Source of the DNA: Gordoniibacillus chartarius
Lineage (GTDB): Bacteria; Bacillota; Bacilli; Paenibacillales; NBRC-103111
DNA: 64,000 nucleotides
Reading direction: 5' to 3'
Assembly (NCBI RefSeq): GCF_042432825.1
Contig: NZ_JBHLWN010000021.1
Coordinates: 1-64,000, forward strand
Part shown: in pieces, positions 59,572 to 64,000 of the stretch
Position numbering within the stretch: position 1 is the first letter of the stretch
Layout of the letters: every line of letters begins with the position of its first letter
The notes under the pieces: model-generated
What the model saw: only the letters and a program-made list of their open reading frames with translations
What the model was told of the DNA's origin: nothing
Databases searched by the model: none
Program-made: the position numbers and the translations under genes

Positions 59572-59801
59572 AACGGACCAACCCTTTCGTAATTCGTTTG
59601 CGGCTCCCGGATAGCTAGGCCGGTGAGACCAATCTTCATCCACATACTGGCTGGACGGCCGTCCTCACAACCACTGCGATGCGATTAACCGAATTATAAG
59701 CGGGATCGTTTCATTGCGTAAGAACGCAAACGATTTGGATTACGTCCTTCGATCTTGACCAGCTAACAAAAAGTTAGTTGAGGCCAGAGGGATGAGCACG
59801 C

Positions 59802-59835
59802 AAAAAAAACCGCCCAAGGCTTCCCCCAGGCGGTT
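59802..59835 (-). terminator. Terminator of the HxlR gene
   Basis: AACCGCC pairs with GGCGGTT; on the minus strand a run of eight T residues follows. Confidence 0.82.
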
Positions 59836-59874
59836 ATGAATACAGCTGCTTCCGTTCCTATCCGAAAATGGAAA

Positions 59875-60252
59875 TTACGGCATTCTGCCGACGCGGTCGT
59901 TGGATTGCTGCGCCGTGCCGCCCCATTTCCGCACCCACGTGCTCATTTCCTGCAGTGCCGCGTAGAACTCTCTGCCCTTCTCGGTAAGCGAATATTCCAC
60001 CGTCACCGGAATCGTAGGGAAAACCTCGCGGTGCACCAGATCGTACTTCTCCAGGTGGCGAAGCGTGTCGGTCAGCGATTGGGTCTTCACAACGGCGACG
60101 TTTCGCTGCAGCTGGTTGAACCGCTGCGCTCCGGGGAGCAACGCCTCGAGCACGAGGAGCGCCCATTTGGAGCCTAGAATCAGGAGCACTTCGCAGATGC
60201 TTTGGGCGTGCGACTCCGCAGGTTCCATGTTCGCGCTGTCTTGCTTGGCCAT
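59875..60252 (-). CDS. HxlR-family transcriptional regulator
   Basis: A 125-residue winged-helix protein (ICEVLLILGSKWALLVLEALLPGAQRFNQLQRNVAVVKTQSLTDTLRHLEKYDLVHREVFPTIPVTVEYSLTEKG). The usual HxlR residues are present except that the GISxxxLTxxLrxLe segment reads VVKTQSLTDTLRHLE. These regulators usually sense thiol-reactive or electrophilic compounds. AAGGAGG precedes the ATG. Possible targets are the MFS gene downstream or the vanished dehalogenase-like gene upstream. Confidence 0.88.
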   Translation of the reverse strand: MAKQDSANMEPAESHAQSICEVLLILGSKWALLVLEALLPGAQRFNQLQRNVAVVKTQSLTDTLRHLEKYDLVHREVFPTIPVTVEYSLTEKGREFYAALQEMSTWVRKWGGTAQQSNDRVGRMP

Positions 60253-61150
60253 TGGCGTAACGCCTCCTTACTGGCATGTGGGTGAAGCGAGCGACCGAGG
60301 TCATTTGACTTGTAAACATCCGTCACCGCATCTACCCGGCCGGCGATGACCAAAGCCGCACTGCCGATCAACGCGGCCGTCGGGCGCATATCCATATCGC
60401 GGACGGCGGCCCGGCTTCCGGCGATTTCCTTCGGACGAGTGGCGGGCACCCTTCCCGGATTGAGGCGACGGGCGGATGCTCCGACTCAGCATATGCGAAG
60501 GGAACCCATTCTTGACGAATATATTTGCAAATTCGGGCAGTCTCCCCCGGCCGGCACCGAGGCGATCAAAGCCCTCCTGATGCCCCGGCGGCTTACAAAT
60601 AGTTTACCCCGTCAGTCCCTCCGTTTTCAATTCCTTTCATCGTATCCACTCCCGACTAAGCATATAGGCCGGCAGCTTTCGCCCGGCTCCAGAAACGGCC
60701 GGCGGTATCGGGCCGGCTCTTCATCCGGCAGGTTGAACTTGATGAACGAATTTTGCTCCAGCACCATCTGTTCTCCTTCGTTCATCGATGGATGCGCGCT
60801 CCATTCCGAAGCAATGAGGGATTTGTAGAAGAGGAAGCCTGCAAATGTGCAGGAATTTTTGTTGAAATCCCCCCCCCCAGTCCGATCACTGTAAAAAATA
60901 CAATCTTTTTAGTTAAAATCAGCCCGGCGTCAGCTTCAATCATGGAGATTCCTGCACTTTCGTGTTCTGGGTGAGAAAATTATTCCTGTATTTTGGCATG
61001 GATATGGGCTGGAAAGCTCTCAGCAGCACTAATGCATCGCTGAAACGAGCATGGAGCATGGGGTTGCATTGCATCAAGGCGTAAGAGGAGCGGTGCCGTA
61101 TGTACGAGGTCAATGGACGTGACCGCCGGGAGAAGTCCCTATAGGAAAAT
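60253..61150. other. Region of gene decay
   Basis: About 900 nt without an intact gene. It contains the dehalogenase-like fragment at 60627-60836 and a run of ten C residues at about 60869-60878. Open frames on the plus strand here have no ribosome binding site or family resemblance. Confidence 0.55.
60627..60836 (-). pseudogene. Internal fragment of a haloalkane dehalogenase-like gene
   Basis: The minus-strand frame reads EGEQMVLEQNSFIKFNLP and then RYRRPFLEPGESCRP before a stop. This resembles the cap-domain region of haloalkane dehalogenases (LIxxQNAFIExxLP, then YREPFL). Both the N-terminal alpha/beta-hydrolase half and the C-terminal His region are missing, and some residues between the two motifs appear deleted. 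Confidence 0.5.
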
Positions 61151-61188
61151 AAAACGAAAGCTGCCGGTTTGTCGGCAACCTTCGTTTC
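61151..61188 (-). terminator. Terminator of the DUF5667 gene
   Basis: ACGAAAGCTGCCG pairs imperfectly with CGGCAACCTTCGT; on the minus strand TTTTATTTTCC follows. Confidence 0.72.
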
Positions 61189-61229
61189 ACTCCATATTTC
61201 AGCGGGCGGGGTCACGTCAGCGAACGAGG

Positions 61230-62453
61230 TTACTCGTGTTTGTTGTTCGCCTTGTCTTGCTTCGATTGGGCTTTCGCTTCCTGCTTGTCTTGCTTCGCTT
61301 CGGCTTGCATCTCATGCCTCTCTTGCTTCGCCTCGGCTTGTGCATCCCGCTTCTCTTGCTTCGCTTTCGACTTTTCCTCCGCAATCGCAGCCTTCGCCTC
61401 GGCTTTCGCGCTCTTCGCTACGGCTTGGGCTTGGTATTCGGCTTCGGCTCCGGCTTCGGCTCCGGCTTGAGCTTGGTCGCCATTCCCTATATTTGCCGAG
61501 TTCGTTACCGTGCTCTCCATCGGCCGATCTTCCGTTACCGCTGCCGCTTGTTCCAACGAGATCGGCTCGGCGGCGGGATTGACTGCGTCAGCCTCCGCGG
61601 CTGCCTTGAGTTCGGCTGCGGCTTCCGGATCAAGCTTCACAATTTTCGTTTCCAGTCGCGCCAAGCTTTTTGCAATATTTTTACGAAGGGACGCTTTCGC
61701 GTTTTCGTTCTTCACGTTTTCCAGCGCGTGCATCAAAGCCCGAACGTTTTTCGTTAATTTGGAAGTCAGCTCAGCTTTTTCGGCGGCATCCTCGGTGGCT
61801 TGCTCAGCGGCTTGGTTTGCGGCAGCTTCCTTAACGGCTTCCTCGCTACCTTCCCCTGTAGCTTTTTCCGCAGCTTCACGGGCGACTTCACCGGAGCCCT
61901 CTGCCACAGCTGCGGATGCTTCCGCCCCGGTTACCTTGCCATCGTTCGTTTCGTTTTCCTGCGCGGGCGGGTTTGCAGCACCCTCCGGTACAGTCTGCGT
62001 CCCCGCCGCCACTTCAACCTTAGCTTGAACCTCAATTTTGCTTTCCGTCGACCCAGCCGGCTTCGATGCCGCCGTTGCCGGTTCGGAAACGTCCAAAGCC
62101 TGCTTCTGGAACTCGGCTGCCTTCCTCAACGTCTCCGCAGCCAAATCGTCATTCCCTTTGGCCATCAGCGCGTTCGCCTCTCCGATTCGCTCCTGGGCAA
62201 AATCAAGCAGAAGCAGCGCCTGCTTCGTATCGTCCAACGTTAGCGCAAGCTCGATTTTCTCGATCATCATTTTCATAAAATACAGGAAGTCCCCGGGCAG
62301 CAGCGCGGGCTCCTGCGCAGCAGCCTTCGCTTCCGCTTCAATGGACACCGCCGCAGGCTCCTCTCCGTCCGCGCTTGCGCTTCCCGCGCCGACCACCATA
62401 GCCCCAGCCAACACTCCGTAAACAATGGCTTTCGCGAGCTTCCCTTTCAACAT
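61230..62453 (-). CDS. Secreted DUF5667 protein, Ala/Glu/Lys-rich
   Basis: A 407-residue protein. The signal peptide is at about 1-29 (GSASA). A DUF5667 region (about 48-110, LLPGDFLYFMKMMIEKIELALTLDDTKQALLLLDFAQERIGEANAL) is typical of surface proteins in Paenibacillus. A low-complexity Ala/Glu region, a second helical block (SKLTKNVRALMHALENVKNENAKASLRKNI), and a charged tail of QAEAK-type repeats follow (about 350-407). Probably a long helical extracellular protein. The ATG follows GGGAGATG. Function unknown. Confidence 0.78.
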   Translation of the reverse strand: MLKGKLAKAIVYGVLAGAMVVGAGSASADGEEPAAVSIEAEAKAAAQEPALLPGDFLYFMKMMIEKIELALTLDDTKQALLLLDFAQERIGEANALMAKGNDDLAAETLRKAAEFQKQALDVSEPATAASKPAGSTESKIEVQAKVEVAAGTQTVPEGAANPPAQENETNDGKVTGAEASAAVAEGSGEVAREAAEKATGEGSEEAVKEAAANQAAEQATEDAAEKAELTSKLTKNVRALMHALENVKNENAKASLRKNIAKSLARLETKIVKLDPEAAAELKAAAEADAVNPAAEPISLEQAAAVTEDRPMESTVTNSANIGNGDQAQAGAEAGAEAEYQAQAVAKSAKAEAKAAIAEEKSKAKQEKRDAQAEAKQERHEMQAEAKQDKQEAKAQSKQDKANNKHE

Positions 62454-62603
62454 GTCGTCATCTCCCTGTTGTATGTTTCGCTTTGTTGATGAGAGCTTTC
62501 GCCGTGGACAAGCCTTTTTGGAGGGTGCCCCAAGCATGGGAAAATTTATCTGTACGGCTAATCCGCAATCCGAGGACGCTTCCCCGCTCCGCCAAAAACA
62601 TAA

Positions 62604-62638
62604 AGGACGCCTCCGGCCATTCGCCGAGACAACGTCCT
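62604..62638 (-). terminator. Terminator-like hairpin after the GH4 gene
   Basis: AGGACG pairs with CGTCCT, with a nested CTCGGC/GCCGGAG stem; the minus strand continues TTTATGTTTTTGG. Confidence 0.55.
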
Positions 62639-62703
62639 CTACATAGATACAACGTTATGAAAATCGCGCCGGCCCTGCCTTCGGCAGAACCGTCTCCAGC
62701 CCT

Positions 62704-64000
62704 TTAACGCGCCGCAGCCGGACGCTCCTTCGCCTTGTCAGCTTCGCCCGCGTTGCGGTTCGCCACCGCACGGTCGGACTGCATCTCCTCAACCGTCTTC
62801 ACTTTAAGACGCGCCGCTCCTTCGTAGCCTTGCCGGGTCGGCAGCCGCACCCCGGTCGCAAGACGCCGCTTCGCCGCCTCGATCGCCTCGCCGTACTGCG
62901 GCAGCCACGGGGCTTCGGCGACAAGCATATCGTCGACCATCTGCCAAATCTCCGGCGGCGTACATACGGCCCCGACGAGCGGGTCCATCATCATCGCCTG
63001 CCGCAGCAGCCGGTCGTCGCCATGAACAGCCGCTTCCACCGCGAGCCGCTGCACGGAGATGCTGGCGCTGCACACCGCGGCGCAGCCGAGCGGCAGGTCG
63101 CCGACGCGCGGCATGTTGATGCCGTTGCGGTCGACGTAGCCCGGCGCCTCGATCACTGCATCGTCAGGCAGATTCGATATTATGCCGTTGTTCACTACGT
63201 TGAAATGCCCGCGATACACGCGTCCCGTCTCCAGCCCCTCGATAATGTACGAGCCGTGCTCCTGGCTGCGGTTCGACGCCTCGTAGCGCACAGCCGGATC
63301 CTTCATCCAGTTCGGAAAATCGGTCTCGAACCAGTTGCGTCCTTCCGTACATACCCGCAAATACCCGCCGGTCTCGCCGTTGATCCAGGAGCCGAGATCG
63401 ATCCAGTTCGCAATCTCTTCCGGACGCTTGCGGTACCACGGCACATACTCGCTGAGATGCCCGTTCGACTCCGTGCTGTAGTAGCCGAAGCGCCGCAGCA
63501 TGTCGATGCGCACCTTCTCCGTCCTGGACAGCTCCGGATCCGCCTCGAACGCCTCCAGCAGCTTGCCCGTCATATCCTCGCCGTTATGCTTGACCGAGAT
63601 GTACCAGGTCTGATGGTTAATGCCGGCGCAAATGATGTCCACCTGCTCCTGCCGCAGGCCGAGCGCCCTGGCAATCTGATGGTGCCCGTGCTGCACGCCG
63701 TGGCACAGCCCGATCGTCCGCACCCCGCCGTACTTGTTGCAGGCCCACGTCAGCATCGCCATCGGGTTGGCATAGTTGAGCATCAGCACATTCGGATCCG
63801 CAGCCTCCCGCACATCCTTGCAAATGTCCAGCATCGCGGCAATGCCCCGCTGCCCGTACATAATGCCGCCCGCGCTGAGCGTATCGCCTACGCATTGATC
63901 GACCCCATACTGCAGAGGAATGTCGATATCGTGACGGAACGCCTCCAGCCCGCCGACACGCACAACGACGAACACATACTTCGCCCCGCGCACCGCCTCC
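62704..64000 (-). CDS. GH4 family alpha-glucosidase/alpha-galactosidase (5' end beyond the window)
   Basis: About 430 C-terminal residues of an NAD- and Mn-dependent glycosidase. Family motifs: LNYANPMAMLTWACNKYGG, the metal-binding Cys-His pair CHGVQHG, and the catalytic region CAGINHQTWYISVKHNG with a conserved Asn-His. The later GFYSTxSNGHLSEYVPWYRK-type text resembles MelA/LplD proteins. The frame stays open to the window edge, so the true start with the Rossmann NAD motif lies outside. It would cleave alpha-glycosides in the cytoplasm. The C-terminal 30 residues are charged and poorly conserved. Confidence 0.9.
   Translation of the reverse strand, partial: EAVRGAKYVFVVVRVGGLEAFRHDIDIPLQYGVDQCVGDTLSAGGIMYGQRGIAAMLDICKDVREAADPNVLMLNYANPMAMLTWACNKYGGVRTIGLCHGVQHGHHQIARALGLRQEQVDIICAGINHQTWYISVKHNGEDMTGKLLEAFEADPELSRTEKVRIDMLRRFGYYSTESNGHLSEYVPWYRKRPEEIANWIDLGSWINGETGGYLRVCTEGRNWFETDFPNWMKDPAVRYEASNRSQEHGSYIIEGLETGRVYRGHFNVVNNGIISNLPDDAVIEAPGYVDRNGINMPRVGDLPLGCAAVCSASISVQRLAVEAAVHGDDRLLRQAMMMDPLVGAVCTPPEIWQMVDDMLVAEAPWLPQYGEAIEAAKRRLATGVRLPTRQGYEGAARLKVKTVEEMQSDRAVANRNAGEADKAKERPAAAR

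Noticed and set aside
60346..60828. Plus-strand 160-codon frame
   Set aside because: No ribosome binding site and no recognisable domain; it overlaps the dehalogenase-like fragment on the other strand.

Overview
The window looks like chromosomal DNA of a GC-rich, endospore-forming member of the Paenibacillaceae (Paenibacillus or a close relative). The evidence is a gerPABCDE operon with a divergent GerT-like gene, a CotF-like coat gene, an SLH-anchored GH18 enzyme, LplA/YteP/YtcP-type sugar uptake genes without their own ATPase, many strong GGAGG ribosome binding sites, and frequent GTG and TTG starts. No tRNA, rRNA, CRISPR array or intact mobile element was seen.

Layout. 0.3-3.9 kb: an ECF41-type sigma factor with an FAD oxidoreductase, preceded by a sequence matching the ECF41 promoter, then an MFS transporter facing a decayed SgrR-type regulator. 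4.8-11.3 kb: a Ser/Thr kinase overlapping a small Gly/His/Tyr/Ser-rich gene, then an ArsR-type regulator and a lipoprotein plus two-permease sugar importer with a CcpA (cre) site. 11.7-15.3 kb: a CBS protein, a flavoprotein, a hypothetical protein and a DRE-TIM aldolase. 15.5-24.1 kb is a signalling block: a CheW-CheA-STAS-PAS/SpoIIE phosphatase operon, a LuxR-type regulator and an OmpR-type two-component pair. 24.3-30 kb: an NlpC/P60 hydrolase and spore functions (gerT-like, gerP, GH18-SLH, cotF-like). 30-38 kb: a CBO0543 membrane protein, the divergent gltC-like/gdhA pair, namA, an SDR, and a divergent AraC regulator/GH127 arabinofuranosidase pair.

38.25-39.55 kb holds the most striking structure: 25 tandem copies of a 52-bp unit with no length change, each made of a 26-nt imperfect palindrome and a 26-nt linker. 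It lies between two converging genes and is fenced by a terminator on each side. A second array with an 11-bp period lies at 40.68-40.84 kb.

39.6-54 kb: an aldo/keto reductase, a DUF4386 protein, a MalT-type regulator, a SUMF1-fold protein, a TetR regulator, a HelD helicase with a long Ala/Gly tail, an ABC-2 exporter whose ATPase carries a Gly/Ser/Val-rich insertion, and a PAS histidine kinase. 54-64 kb: a c-di-GMP-I (GEMM) riboswitch in front of an SH3-NlpC/P60 hydrolase, coaW, a membrane-anchored protein whose ribosome binding site lies in a long hairpin, a membrane protein, an MFS transporter with an HxlR regulator, gene remnants (YciI-like, haloalkane-dehalogenase-like), a DUF5667 protein and a GH4 glycosidase cut by the window end.

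Themes that connect the genes are carbohydrate use (sugar ABC importer, GH127, GH4, GH18), cell-wall remodelling tied to signalling, spore coat and germination, and several one- and two-component regulators beside their likely targets. All functional calls are from reading the translated sequences; no database search was possible.
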